DNA of 64,000 bases from Microbacterium sp. (GCF_011620665.1 NZ_WOYQ01000021.1:20964-84963), one strand, 5' to 3'. Counted from the first letter of the stretch, positions 16,823-25,683 are shown. Translations and numbers: made by a program. The notes: generated by a model from the letters alone, not told the origin.

Positions 16823-19800
16823 TCAGAGCGTGAGCGCCTGCTCCAGGGTGTCGGCCTGTTCGCGTGCATGCACCTTCGGTGAGCCGGTCGCGGTCGATGC
16901 GGCTGCGGCACGCGAAATGCGGCGGATCGTCCGGCCGTGCAGGTGCTTGACGACCTCGAGAGCCACGAAGGGCCACGCGCCCTGATTCTCGGGCTCATCC
17001 TGCACCCAGACCAGTTCGGCGTTCGGGTAGCTGTCGATGACGGCATTGAGCTGGTCGATCGGAGCCGGGTAGAGCTGTTCGAGCCGAACGAGGGCGACCG
17101 TCGGGTTGGGATTCTTCTCGAGCTCGGCCTTGAGGTCCCAGTGAATCTTGCCGGAGTGCAGGAGCACCCGCGTCACGGCGGACGCGTCGAGACCACGATC
17201 ATCGTCGAGCACGGGCTCGAAGCGGCCCGTCGCGAAGTCTTCCACCTTGCTGGTCGCCCCGCGCAGACGCAGCATGGCCTTCGGCGTGAAGACGACGAGG
17301 GGACGCCGCGGACGCGCATAAGCCTGACGGCGCAGCAGGTGGAAATACGACGCGGGTGTCGAAGGACGAGCGACCGTCATGTTGTCTTGCGCGCACATCT
17401 GCAGGTAGCGCTCGATGCGCGCTGACGAGTGATCGGGTCCCTGCCCTTCGTAGCCGTGCGGGAGGAGCAGGACGATCCCGGACTGCTGTCCCCACTTCTG
17501 CTCGGCCGCCGAGATGTACTCGTCGATCACCGACTGAGCGCCGTTCGCGAAGTCGCCGAACTGCGCTTCCCAGAGCGTGAGGGTGTCGGGCCGCTCCACC
17601 GAATACCCGTACTCGAATCCGAGAGCGGCGTATTCGCTCAGCAGGGAGTCGTAGACATGGATGCGTCCCTGGTTCTGGCCGAGGTTGGCCAAGGGCAGCC
17701 ACTCCTGCCCGTTCGCGCGGTCGTGCAGCACGGCGTGCCGCTGCACGAAGGTGCCGCGACGGGCGTCCTGACCCGCGAGACGGACGTTGGTACCTTCCAT
17801 GAGCAGCGAGCCGAACGCCAGCAGCTCGCCGAAGGCCCAGTCGACACCGCCGTTCCGGCTCATCTCGCTCCGCTTGTCGAGCAGTTGCTGCAGCTTGCTG
17901 TGGACAGTGAAGCCTTCGGGCTTGTTGAGGAAGGCGTCACCGATCTGGCGGACGACATCCGCGCCGACTCCCGTGGTCTCCGGCTCGCCCACGGCGGCCT
18001 CGATCGGACCCGTCGCCGGCGAGACGATGCCGATTGCACCCGTTGCGGCCGCATGCGTCTCGGCGAAGGCGATCTCCAAGCGGTTCTGGAAGTCCTGCTT
18101 GGTGTTCTCGTATTCCTCTTGGGTGATGTCTGCGCGCCCGACCAGTGCTTCGGTGTACAAGCGGCGCACGGACCGCTTGGCCTCGATGAGGTTGGTCATC
18201 AGGGGCTGGGTCATCGAGGGATCGTCACCCTCGTTGTGACCGCGGCGGCGATAGCAGACGAGATCGACGATGACGTCGCGGTGGAACTCCTGGCGATACC
18301 GGAATGCCAGGTCGGCCACGCGCGCAACCGCCTCCGGGTCGTCGCCGTTGACGTGGAAGATGGGGGCCTGGATGGTCTTGGCGACATCCGTGGCGTAGAT
18401 CGACGTGCGACCGTCCTGCGGCAGGGTGGTGAAACCGACCTGGTTGTTGACGATGATGTGCACCGTGCCGCCGGTGCGGTAACCCCGGAGCTGCGACATC
18501 TGCAGTGTCTCGACCACGACGCCCTGACCGGCGAAGGCGGCGTCGCCGTGCACGAGAATCGGCAGCCACGAGTACGAGCCCATGGGCATCCGGTCCTGCT
18601 TGGCGCGGACGATACCCTCCAGTACGCCGTCGACGGTCTCGAGGTGCGACGGGTTCGCTGCCAGATGGACGGGGAGTTCCTGCCCGGCATCCGAGACGAA
18701 CGTCCCGTCGGTGCCCAGGTGGTACTTCACGTCACCGGACCCGCTCTTGGAGCCGATCGCGACCGAGCCCTCGAACTCGCGGAAGATCTGACTGTATGTC
18801 TTGCCCGCGATGTTCGTCAGCACGTTCAGCCGGCCCCGGTGGGCCATGCCGATCGCCGCGCCGTCGAGGTTCGCGCCGGCCGCACCCTGCAGGATCTCGT
18901 CGAGGAGCGGAATGAGGGATTCCCCTCCTTCGAGGCTGAATCGCTTCTGCCCGACGTATTTGGTCTGCAGGAACGTCTCGAACGCCTCGGCCTGGTTGAG
19001 CTTGTCGAGGATGCGGAGCTGCTCGTCGTGGCCGGGCTTCTGGTACTTGACCTCGACGTTGTCCTGGAACCACTTCCGCTGACGCGGGTCCTGGATGTGC
19101 ATGTACTCGATGCCGATCGTGCGGCAGTAGGAGTCGCGGAGGACGCCCAGAATCTCGCGCAGCCGCATGAGGCGCTTGCCGCCGAACCCTCCCGTGACGA
19201 ATTCACGGTCGAGGTCCCAGAACGTCAGTCCGTGGCTCTCCAGCTCGAGATCGGGGTGCGTGCGCTGCCGGTACTCGAGCGGGTCGATGTCGGCCATCAG
19301 ATGACCGCGCACGCGGAACGAGTTGATGAGTTCCTGCACGCGTGCGGTCTTGTTGACGCGCTCGGCGATGTCGACGTTGATGTCACCGGCCCAGTGGATC
19401 GGTGCATAGGGAATGCGCAGCGCCGCGAAGACATCCTCGTAGAAGCTGCGCTGACCTGTGAGCAGCTCATGGACGATCTTCAGGAACTCGCCCGAACCGG
19501 CGCCCTGGATGACGCGGTGATCGTAGGTGCTCGTGAGGGTGATCGTCTTGCCGATGCCGAGCTCGACAAGCGTCTTCTCGCTCGAGCCCTGGAACTCTGC
19601 CGGGTACTCGAGGGCGCCCGCACCGATGATGCAGCCCTGACCCTTCATCAGGCGGGGGACGGAGTGCACCGTGCCGATGCCACCGGGGTTGGTGAGTGAG
19701 ATCGTGGTGCCCTGGAAGTCTGCCGCCGTGAGTTTGTTGGCGCGCGCGCGGCTGACGAGGTCCTCGTAGGACGCGAGGTACTCGCTGAACGTCAGCGATT

Positions 19801-20497
19801 CGGCCCGCTTGATGCTGGGAACCAGGAGCGCTCTCGTGCCGTCGGGCTTGGGCAGATCGATCGCGATGCCCAGATTGATGTGCGCCGGGGCCACGACGGA
19901 GGGTTTCCCGTCAATCTCGGCGTAGGCGACGTTCTGACTCGGGAAGATCTTCACCGCTTGGATCAGTGCCCACCCGATGAGGTGGGTGAAGCTCACTTTG
20001 CCACCCCGGGTGCGCGCCATGTGATTGTTCATCACGATGCGATTGTCGATCATGAGCTTCGCCGGGACGGTGCGCACGCTCGTGGCGGTCGGGACGGTCA
20101 ACGACTCGTCCATGTTCGCCGCGATCGTCTTGGTCATGCCGCGCAGCGGCGTGACAACGTCGTCGTCCGCTGCGCGGGCGGGCCCCGGCTCGACGGCCGG
20201 CGCCTGAGCGGGCACGGGTTGCGGAGCAGCCGGGCGGGTGGTCGTCCGGGCCACGGGCGGGGCGCCGACGACGGGGATCGGGGCGGTCACCGGCCTCGGC
20301 TCGGCTGTGACTGCGGGAGTCGCCGCGGGCGCCGGGGCGGCGGCGCTGGGGTGGTAGGCCTCGAGCACGGGCCACCAGGCTTTGTCGACCGAGTTGCGGT
20401 CCTGCGTGAACTGGTCGTACATTTCAGCGACGAGCCACTCGTTGGCCCCGAATTCGCCTTTGCTGGAAGTTCCCACGCCGGCCACCTGACTGGACAC
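16823..20497 (-). CDS. kgd: Multifunctional 2-oxoglutarate dehydrogenase E1 / succinyltransferase-like protein (Kgd)
   Basis: About 1224 residues, the fused actinobacterial form. Order: N-terminal peripheral-subunit-like motif FGANEWLVAEMYDQF, a Pro/Ala linker, an acyltransferase (E2-like) domain with DHRVIQGAGSGEF, then the thiamine-diphosphate E1 core (GMAHRGRLNVL) and transketolase-type C-terminal domain. It catalyses the TCA step from 2-oxoglutarate and can also act as a decarboxylase or carboligase; mycobacterial Kgd is inhibited by an FHA protein. GTG 20497 (VSSQVAGVG) is preferred because GCAGG lies 7 nt upstream; ATG 20515 (MKAGAT) is the alternative. Confidence 0.93.
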   Translation of the reverse strand: MSSQVAGVGTSSKGEFGANEWLVAEMYDQFTQDRNSVDKAWWPVLEAYHPSAAAPAPAATPAVTAEPRPVTAPIPVVGAPPVARTTTRPAAPQPVPAQAPAVEPGPARAADDDVVTPLRGMTKTIAANMDESLTVPTATSVRTVPAKLMIDNRIVMNNHMARTRGGKVSFTHLIGWALIQAVKIFPSQNVAYAEIDGKPSVVAPAHINLGIAIDLPKPDGTRALLVPSIKRAESLTFSEYLASYEDLVSRARANKLTAADFQGTTISLTNPGGIGTVHSVPRLMKGQGCIIGAGALEYPAEFQGSSEKTLVELGIGKTITLTSTYDHRVIQGAGSGEFLKIVHELLTGQRSFYEDVFAALRIPYAPIHWAGDINVDIAERVNKTARVQELINSFRVRGHLMADIDPLEYRQRTHPDLELESHGLTFWDLDREFVTGGFGGKRLMRLREILGVLRDSYCRTIGIEYMHIQDPRQRKWFQDNVEVKYQKPGHDEQLRILDKLNQAEAFETFLQTKYVGQKRFSLEGGESLIPLLDEILQGAAGANLDGAAIGMAHRGRLNVLTNIAGKTYSQIFREFEGSVAIGSKSGSGDVKYHLGTDGTFVSDAGQELPVHLAANPSHLETVDGVLEGIVRAKQDRMPMGSYSWLPILVHGDAAFAGQGVVVETLQMSQLRGYRTGGTVHIIVNNQVGFTTLPQDGRTSIYATDVAKTIQAPIFHVNGDDPEAVARVADLAFRYRQEFHRDVIVDLVCYRRRGHNEGDDPSMTQPLMTNLIEAKRSVRRLYTEALVGRADITQEEYENTKQDFQNRLEIAFAETHAAATGAIGIVSPATGPIEAAVGEPETTGVGADVVRQIGDAFLNKPEGFTVHSKLQQLLDKRSEMSRNGGVDWAFGELLAFGSLLMEGTNVRLAGQDARRGTFVQRHAVLHDRANGQEWLPLANLGQNQGRIHVYDSLLSEYAALGFEYGYSVERPDTLTLWEAQFGDFANGAQSVIDEYISAAEQKWGQQSGIVLLLPHGYEGQGPDHSSARIERYLQMCAQDNMTVARPSTPASYFHLLRRQAYARPRRPLVVFTPKAMLRLRGATSKVEDFATGRFEPVLDDDRGLDASAVTRVLLHSGKIHWDLKAELEKNPNPTVALVRLEQLYPAPIDQLNAVIDSYPNAELVWVQDEPENQGAWPFVALEVVKHLHGRTIRRISRAAAASTATGSPKVHAREQADTLEQALTL

Positions 20498-20587
20498 GGT
20501 TGCGCCTGCTTTCATCGATGAAGTTCAACTCGTGCGGGACCGTTGGCGGCCCTTGCGCACACAGCTATCTAGGGTATCCCAGTAATC

Positions 20588-20610
20588 CGTTCGAAGCCCC
20601 GGTTCGAACG
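20588..20610. promoter_or_regulatory. Perfect palindrome in the kgd-guaB1 divergent region
   Basis: CGTTCGAA-GCCCCGG-TTCGAACG is an 8-bp inverted repeat with a 7-nt centre. It covers the expected -35 position of the guaB1 promoter (-10 at 20616), a good place for an operator. The binding protein is unknown. Confidence 0.5.
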
Positions 20611-20615
20611 CCGAG

Positions 20616-20621
20616 TAGCGT
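20616..20621 (+). promoter_or_regulatory. Leaderless -10 element (TAGCGT) of guaB1
   Basis: TAGCGT ends 6 nt before ATG 20628; no ribosome binding site is present. Confidence 0.65.
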
Positions 20622-20627
20622 GGAGAC

Positions 20628-22085
20628 ATGCAGTTCTCCGGCCCGCAGCCCACCGTCGATCTGACCTACTCGGACGTCTTCCTCTTTCCTCGTCGGTCGG
20701 AGGTCACGAGCCGCCTTGATGTCGACCTGTCGCCGCGGGACGGTACGAGCGCGACGATCCCGCTTGTGGCCTCCAATATGAACTCGGTGACCGGCCCGCG
20801 CCTCGCGGCCGCGCTGGCCCGCCGCGGCGGGCTCGCCGTGCTTCCGCAGGACATGCCGCTGCAGGAGATCGACGCGGCGATCCGCTGGGTCAAGGAGCAG
20901 CCTCCGCAGTGGGACACGCCGATCGTGCTCGGCGCCGAGGCGAGCGTCGCCGAGGCGGCGACCCTCCTGCCGGCGGCCGACGGGCACGGAATCGTGGTGG
21001 TCGCTGCGCACGGACCGCGCGTCCACGTCGACGACCTCCTCGGCGTCGTGCCGGCCGCTCGCCTGGCCACCGCACTGCCGGATGCGCGGCTCGGAGACCT
21101 TGTGCGCGGGCGGACGGCATCCATCGACGCGGACGACGTCGTCGACGCGCGGCACGCGTTCGACCTCATCGTCGCTGCTGAGGCGGAAACCGTGTGCGTG
21201 CTGCGCCACGGCTTCCTCGTGGGAACCCTCTCGCGCCGCACGGCGCTGCGCTCGACCCTTTATCGGCCGGCGGTGGACGCCGACGGCCGACTCATCGTGG
21301 CAGCCGCCGTCGGAATCAACGGAGACGTCGCAGCCAAGGCGCGGGCGCTCGCCTCGGCCGGAGTGGACGTGCTGGTCGTCGATACCGCCCACGGCCACCA
21401 GGAGGGGATGCTGCGTGCGCTCCGCACCGTTACAGACCTCGACCTCGGCATTCCCATCGCGGCGGGCAACATCGTCACGACGGAAGGCGCGCGGGACCTC
21501 ATCGGTGCGGGCGCGACGATCCTCAAGGTCGGGGTCGGGCCGGGGGCGATGTGCACGACACGCATGATGACGGCGGTCGGTCGGCCGCAGTTCTCGGCCG
21601 TACTGGAGACAGCACAGGCGGCGACCGAACTCGGCGCGCACGTGTGGGCAGACGGTGGCGTCCGATACCCTCGCGACGTCGCGTTGGCGCTCGCGGCGGG
21701 AGCGGCATCCGTCATGATCGGCTCGTGGTTCGCGGGCACGATCGAGGCGCCGGGACACCTGCAGACCGACGCGGACGGGCGGGTCTACAAGGAGTCCTGG
21801 GGGATGGCCTCGACCAAGGCAGTGCTCGGCCGGTTCGGCCGGCTCGACCCCTACGAGCGTGCACGCAAGGAGCTGTTCGCCGAAGGGATCTCGTCATCGA
21901 AGATCTACCTCGACCCGCTGCGGCCCTCGGTCGAGGACCTCATCGACATGATCACCGCCGGAGTGCGCTCGTCGTTCACCTACGCGGGCGCGGCGACGGT
22001 TGCGGAGTTTCACGACCGCGCGACGGTCGGGCTGCAGTCCGCCGCCGGCTACGAGGAAGGCAAGGCGTTGCCTGCGAGCTGGTAG
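20628..22085 (+). CDS. guaB1: GuaB1-family IMP dehydrogenase-related protein (probable GMP reductase)
   Basis: 485 residues. TIM-barrel core with NAD-proximal region VDTAHGHQEGM, phosphate loop and the catalytic cysteine in GVGPGAMCTTRMMTAVGRPQ, interrupted by a CBS pair (about 95-215). The family sits between IMPDH and GMPR; work on the mycobacterial homologue reports GMP reductase activity with CBS-mediated allostery, so purine salvage rather than GMP synthesis is likely. The next two genes are CorC-like membrane proteins, as beside mycobacterial Rv1843c. A palindrome overlaps its promoter. Confidence 0.88.
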   Translation: MQFSGPQPTVDLTYSDVFLFPRRSEVTSRLDVDLSPRDGTSATIPLVASNMNSVTGPRLAAALARRGGLAVLPQDMPLQEIDAAIRWVKEQPPQWDTPIVLGAEASVAEAATLLPAADGHGIVVVAAHGPRVHVDDLLGVVPAARLATALPDARLGDLVRGRTASIDADDVVDARHAFDLIVAAEAETVCVLRHGFLVGTLSRRTALRSTLYRPAVDADGRLIVAAAVGINGDVAAKARALASAGVDVLVVDTAHGHQEGMLRALRTVTDLDLGIPIAAGNIVTTEGARDLIGAGATILKVGVGPGAMCTTRMMTAVGRPQFSAVLETAQAATELGAHVWADGGVRYPRDVALALAAGAASVMIGSWFAGTIEAPGHLQTDADGRVYKESWGMASTKAVLGRFGRLDPYERARKELFAEGISSSKIYLDPLRPSVEDLIDMITAGVRSSFTYAGAATVAEFHDRATVGLQSAAGYEEGKALPASW

Positions 22086-22114
22086 GCAAAGCGACCCCCG
22101 ACCGACGGGTGCCG

Positions 22115-22120
22115 TAGAAT
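22115..22120 (+). promoter_or_regulatory. -10 element (TAGAAT) driving the uORF and corC-like operon
   Basis: TAGAAT is the best -10 match between guaB1 and the next gene. It lies 10 nt before ATG 22131, so the transcript would start within a few bases of the upstream ORF. Confidence 0.5.
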
Positions 22121-22130
22121 CGTCGGCATA

Positions 22131-22199
22131 ATGGACGACCCTCCCAGTAGACGCTCGCCCCACCGACCCCGCTCCCCACTCGACGGGGGAGATGCGTGA
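22131..22199 (+). CDS. Putative proline-rich leader peptide (uORF) upstream of the CorC-like pair
   Basis: A 22-codon ORF, too short for the ORF track: MDDPPSRRSPHRPRSPLDGG then DA and stop. Five prolines lie in the first 16 residues and the start is acidic-proline (MDDPP). Its TGA (22197-22199) shares the A with the ATG of the downstream gene, so re-initiation is possible. Several codons are rare for this genome (CCT, AGT, AGA). The layout resembles MgtL-type Mg2+-sensing leader peptides, but sequence homology is not claimed. It could be chance; expression is untested. Confidence 0.45.
   Translation: MDDPPSRRSPHRPRSPLDGGDA
22172..22191 (+). promoter_or_regulatory. Hairpin sequestering the ribosome binding site of the first CorC-like gene
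   Basis: CTCCCC (22172-22177) pairs perfectly with GGGGAG (22186-22191), which is the Shine-Dalgarno of the gene at 22199. The hairpin lies inside the uORF, so a translating ribosome would open it. A second CTCCC at 22141 offers an alternative partner. Confidence 0.5.
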
Positions 22200-23527
22200 T
22201 GGACTACGTCATGTTGGGCGTGGGGCTCCTCCTGACGATCGGCACCGGCCTTTTCGTCGCCAGTGAGTTCGCGCTGGTGAACCTCGACCGCGCCGATCTC
22301 GAGTCACGCCGGGATGCCGGCGAATCGCGGCTGTCGATGACCATCTCGGCGCTGCGGATCACCTCGACGCACCTGTCGAGTGCGCAGCTGGGAATCACTC
22401 TGACGACTCTGCTCACCGGGTACACGATGGAGCCGGCGCTGTCCGATCTGCTGCGCCCCGTCCTCATGTCGTGGGGGATCCCGGCCTCGACCGTGAGCCC
22501 GATTGCGACGGTGGTCGCGATCGTCGTCGCCACCGTCTTCTCGATGATCCTCGGCGAGCTCGTGCCGAAGAACCTGGCTCTGGCGATTCCGCGGGAGACC
22601 GCGAAGGTCGTCATTCCGTTCCAGGTGGCCTTCACGATGGTGCTGCGCCCCGCGATCGTCGTCCTCAACGGCAGTGCGAACGGGGTACTGCGGAGCATGG
22701 GCGTCGAGCCGAGAGAAGAGCTCTCGGGCGCCCGCACCGCAGAAGAGCTCTCGAGTCTCGTGCGGCGCTCGGCGAGCGCCGGCGTCCTCGAGGAAGACAC
22801 GGCATCCCTGCTCGACCGCACGCTCACTTTCGCCCGTCTCACCACGGCCGACGTCATGACCCCGCGGCCGAGCGTGCACGCGATCGCCGCCGGCGACAGC
22901 GTCGAGGATGTCATCCAGCTCGCCCGGCGGACCGGCCACAGCCGGTTCCCGGTCTACGACGACTCGATGGACGACATCACCGGCATCGTCCACCTCAAGC
23001 AGGCCATCAGCGTGCCCCGCGAGCGCCGAGCCGATGTTCCGGCTGCGGCGATCGCCGAGGAGCCGCTGCGGGTCCCCGAGGCGGTGCACCTGGACGCAGT
23101 CATGTCGGAGCTTCGTGCCCGCGGCTATCAGATGGCGATCGTCGTGGATGAGTACGGCGGAACGGCGGGTGTCGTCACGCTCGAAGATCTCGTCGAGGAG
23201 ATCGTCGGTGAAGTTCTCGACGAGCACGATCGCAACCGCGCGGGCATCGTCCGCACGGCTGATGGCGTTGTCTTCCCCGGTGACCTGCGACCGGATGAGC
23301 TCCGTGATCGCACCGGCATCCGCGTGCCCGAGGGTGATGTCTACGACACCGTCGGCGGGTATCTGATGTCCACGCTGGAACGCATCCCGGTTGTCGGTGA
23401 TGTCGTCGAGATCGAGGACGGCACGCTCACCGTGCAGCGGCTGGACGGACGGCGCGTGGATCGCGTGAGATTCGTCGCCGCTTCGCTGCCGGACGGCACC
23501 GGCGACGAGGCAGGTGCGCAGCGATGA
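22199..23527 (+). CDS. Hemolysin-family (CorC/HlyC-like) CNNM/CBS membrane protein, first of a pair
   Basis: 442 residues: DUF21 (CNNM) membrane domain with segments VMLGVGLLLTIGTGLFVASEFALV, TVVAIVVATVFSMILGELVPKNLAL and VAFTMVLRPAIVVLNG; a CBS pair (about 205-340, TPRPSVHAIAAGDSVEDVIQ, VDEYGGTAGVVTLEDLVEEIVGEV); then a CorC_HlyC C-terminal domain. The family exports or senses Mg2+/Co2+. ATG 22199 is preferred to GTG 22196 because GGGGGAG is then 7 nt upstream. It is coupled to the uORF (TGATG) and to the next gene (ATGA). Confidence 0.9.
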   Translation: MDYVMLGVGLLLTIGTGLFVASEFALVNLDRADLESRRDAGESRLSMTISALRITSTHLSSAQLGITLTTLLTGYTMEPALSDLLRPVLMSWGIPASTVSPIATVVAIVVATVFSMILGELVPKNLALAIPRETAKVVIPFQVAFTMVLRPAIVVLNGSANGVLRSMGVEPREELSGARTAEELSSLVRRSASAGVLEEDTASLLDRTLTFARLTTADVMTPRPSVHAIAAGDSVEDVIQLARRTGHSRFPVYDDSMDDITGIVHLKQAISVPRERRADVPAAAIAEEPLRVPEAVHLDAVMSELRARGYQMAIVVDEYGGTAGVVTLEDLVEEIVGEVLDEHDRNRAGIVRTADGVVFPGDLRPDELRDRTGIRVPEGDVYDTVGGYLMSTLERIPVVGDVVEIEDGTLTVQRLDGRRVDRVRFVAASLPDGTGDEAGAQR

Positions 23528-24579
23528 ACGACTGGGCAGGAATCGGCTGGCTCGTCGTGCTGCTGGCCTTCAACGCGTTCTTCGTCGGTGCCGAGTTCGC
23601 GGTGATCTCCGCGCGCCGTTCGCAGATCGAGCCTCTTGCAGAGAGTGGATCGCGCGGGGCGAGAACCGCGCTGTGGGCGATGGAGCACGCGACGCTGATG
23701 CTCGCTACCTCTCAGCTCGGCATCACGATCTGCTCGCTGCTGATCCTCAACGTGTCAGAACCAGCGATCCACCATCTGCTGGAGGGGCCTCTCGCGCTCA
23801 CCGGCTGGAGCGACGCCGTCATCGGCGGTGTCGCATTCGCGATCGCGCTGCTGCTCGTTTCATACCTGCACGTCGTGTTCGGCGAGATGATCCCGAAGAA
23901 CCTCGCCTTCTCGATGCCCGACCGCGCCGTGCTGCTGCTGGCGACCCCGTTGATGTGGGTGTCGAAGCTGTTCCACCCGGTGATCGTCGCGTTGAACTGG
24001 ATCGCCAACCACCTCGTGCGCCTCCTCGGCGTCGAACCGAAGGACGAAGCGGCTTCGACCTTCACCCTGGAGGAGGTGGCTACGATCGTGAACCAGTCCC
24101 GCATCGAAGGCGTCCTCGACGACGCCTCAGGTGCGGTCGCGGCCGCCGTCGAGTTCACGGACAAGAAAGCACGTGACATCGCGGTGCCGCTGTCGGAGCT
24201 GGTGACGATGCCGGAGCACACGACGCCGGATGAGATCGAACGCGCCGTTGCCAAGCACGGGTTCTCGCGGTACGTCATCGTCGATGCGGCGGGTGCCCCC
24301 GTGGGGTACGTGCACCTGAAGGACATCCTTCGCGATGCCGAGCGACCGGATGCCGGGGCTCGTGCGGATGCCCCCATCAAGCCCAAGCGCATACACCACA
24401 TGGTGCCCGTCGGCGAGCAGACCGACCTCGAGGATGCGCTCGCCCTCATGCGTCGCTCCAGCCGCCACCTCGCGCAAGTGCGCAACAGCGAGGGTGAGGT
24501 CACCGCTGTGCTGTTCCTCGAGGACATCATCGAGGAGTTGGTGGGCGAAGTGCACGACGCGACGCGGCGCGGCTTCTGA
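23524..24579 (+). CDS. Hemolysin-family (CorC/HlyC-like) CNNM/CBS membrane protein, second of a pair
   Basis: 351 residues, same plan as its upstream neighbour but shorter: DUF21 membrane domain (WLVVLLAFNAFFVGAEFAVISARR, VAFAIALLLVSYLHVVFGEMIPKNLAF), then a CBS pair (IAVPLSELVTMPEHTTPDEIE, NSEGEVTAVLFLEDIIEELVGEV). It lacks the CorC_HlyC C-terminal domain, ending at DATRRGF. The pair probably forms a heteromer for divalent cation transport or homeostasis (inference). ATG overlaps the first gene by 4 nt. A hairpin follows the stop. Confidence 0.9.
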   Translation: MNDWAGIGWLVVLLAFNAFFVGAEFAVISARRSQIEPLAESGSRGARTALWAMEHATLMLATSQLGITICSLLILNVSEPAIHHLLEGPLALTGWSDAVIGGVAFAIALLLVSYLHVVFGEMIPKNLAFSMPDRAVLLLATPLMWVSKLFHPVIVALNWIANHLVRLLGVEPKDEAASTFTLEEVATIVNQSRIEGVLDDASGAVAAAVEFTDKKARDIAVPLSELVTMPEHTTPDEIERAVAKHGFSRYVIVDAAGAPVGYVHLKDILRDAERPDAGARADAPIKPKRIHHMVPVGEQTDLEDALALMRRSSRHLAQVRNSEGEVTAVLFLEDIIEELVGEVHDATRRGF

Positions 24580-24602
24580 CCCGGACGCCTTGACGTCCGG
24601 GT
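24579..24602. terminator. Bidirectional hairpin between the CorC-like operon and the convergent oxidoreductase
   Basis: ACCCGGACG-CCTTGA-CGTCCGGGT is a perfect 9-bp stem with a 6-nt loop, starting at the last base of the stop codon and ending 8 nt before the convergent stop. No T-tract. Confidence 0.65.
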
Positions 24603-24609
24603 GGTGCGC

Positions 24610-25683
24610 TCAGGTGCGCGGACGTGCCCGCAGGTACTGCGCCGGCCAGGGCGCCGCTTCCGGCTCTCCCAGCTCGGTCGCGGCGCGGAGGGCGAAATGG
24701 GGATCGCGCAGCCATTCGCGGCCGGCCAGGATCACGTCGGCCTCGCCCGCGGTGAGGATCCGGTCGGCCTGGGGGCCCGAGGTGATTTCGCCCACGGCGC
24801 TGACCGGCAGTCCGGTTGCCTGCCGGACCTCGGCCGCGAGCGCGACCTGGTAGCCCGGGCCGGGCGTGATCTTCTGGTGGGCGACCAGCCCGCCCGAGGA
24901 GACATCGAAGAGGTCGGCTCCCCTCTCGGCGGACCAGGTCGCGACGGTCGAGGTCTGCGCGGCATCCCACCCTCCCTCGGCCCAGTCGGTGCCGGACAGG
25001 CGCACGAGCACCGCGGCGTTCGGCGCGGCGGCGCGCACCGCCGCCACGACCCGCAGCAGCAGGCGCGCCCGGTTCTCGAGCGAACCGCCGTAGGCATCCG
25101 TGCGCTCGTTCGACAGTGGCGAGAGGAACTGGTGCAGCAGGTAGCCGTGCGCGGCGTGGACCTCGAGGATCTCGAACCCGGCATCCACGGCGCGGGTGGC
25201 CGCTGCGGCGAACGCCTCGACCACGGCGTCGATCCCCGCTTCGTCGAGCGCGACCGGCTCCGCATATCCCTCGAAGGCGATCGCCGAGGGGGCCACCGTC
25301 TGCCAGCCGCCGAAGGCCTCTGGAATCGATCCGCGTCCGCCGGAGAACGGCGACCAGGTCGACGCTTTGCGCCCCGCGTGCGCGAGCTGGATGCCGGGGA
25401 CGGCGCCCCGACTGCGGAGCGCGGCGACGATCGGCGCCCACGCATCCCGCTGGGCGTCGTTCCAGATCCCGGTGTCCTCGGGCGAGATCCGCCCCTCGGG
25501 GAGCACCGCGGTCGCTTCGGTGATGACGGCGCCGGCGCCGCCCGCGGCGAACTGCGCGAGATGCACGTGGTGCCAGTCGCCGGGCATCCCGTCGGTCGCG
25601 GAGTACTGGCACATCGGCGAGACCCAGAGGCGATTGCGGACAGGACGCCCGGCCAGTTCGTACGGGCTCAGCAGCAGGCTCAT
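24610..25683 (-). CDS. NADH:flavin oxidoreductase / old yellow enzyme, YqjM-like
   Basis: 357 residues, FMN-binding TIM barrel. The N-terminus MSLLLSPYELAGRPVRNRLWVSPMCQYSATDG has the Cys-Gln-Tyr-Ser motif typical of YqjM-type (thermophilic-like) ene-reductases. HAGRKAS and HAAHGYLLHQFLSPLSNERTD are the substrate-binding and core signatures. It probably reduces activated C=C bonds with NADPH. ATG 25683 has GGAG 7 nt upstream and removes 16 unsupported residues from the track ORF. It diverges from nnrD. Confidence 0.92.
   Translation of the reverse strand: MSLLLSPYELAGRPVRNRLWVSPMCQYSATDGMPGDWHHVHLAQFAAGGAGAVITEATAVLPEGRISPEDTGIWNDAQRDAWAPIVAALRSRGAVPGIQLAHAGRKASTWSPFSGGRGSIPEAFGGWQTVAPSAIAFEGYAEPVALDEAGIDAVVEAFAAAATRAVDAGFEILEVHAAHGYLLHQFLSPLSNERTDAYGGSLENRARLLLRVVAAVRAAAPNAAVLVRLSGTDWAEGGWDAAQTSTVATWSAERGADLFDVSSGGLVAHQKITPGPGYQVALAAEVRQATGLPVSAVGEITSGPQADRILTAGEADVILAGREWLRDPHFALRAATELGEPEAAPWPAQYLRARPRT

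Noticed and set aside
17429-19699. 756-residue plus-strand ORF over kgd
   Set aside because: Antisense shadow of kgd; no recognisable motif or ribosome site.
20588-20610. GGTTCGAAC-like bases suggesting a tRNA T-arm
   Set aside because: No acceptor, D or anticodon arms fit around it; it is better explained as a palindrome in the promoter region.
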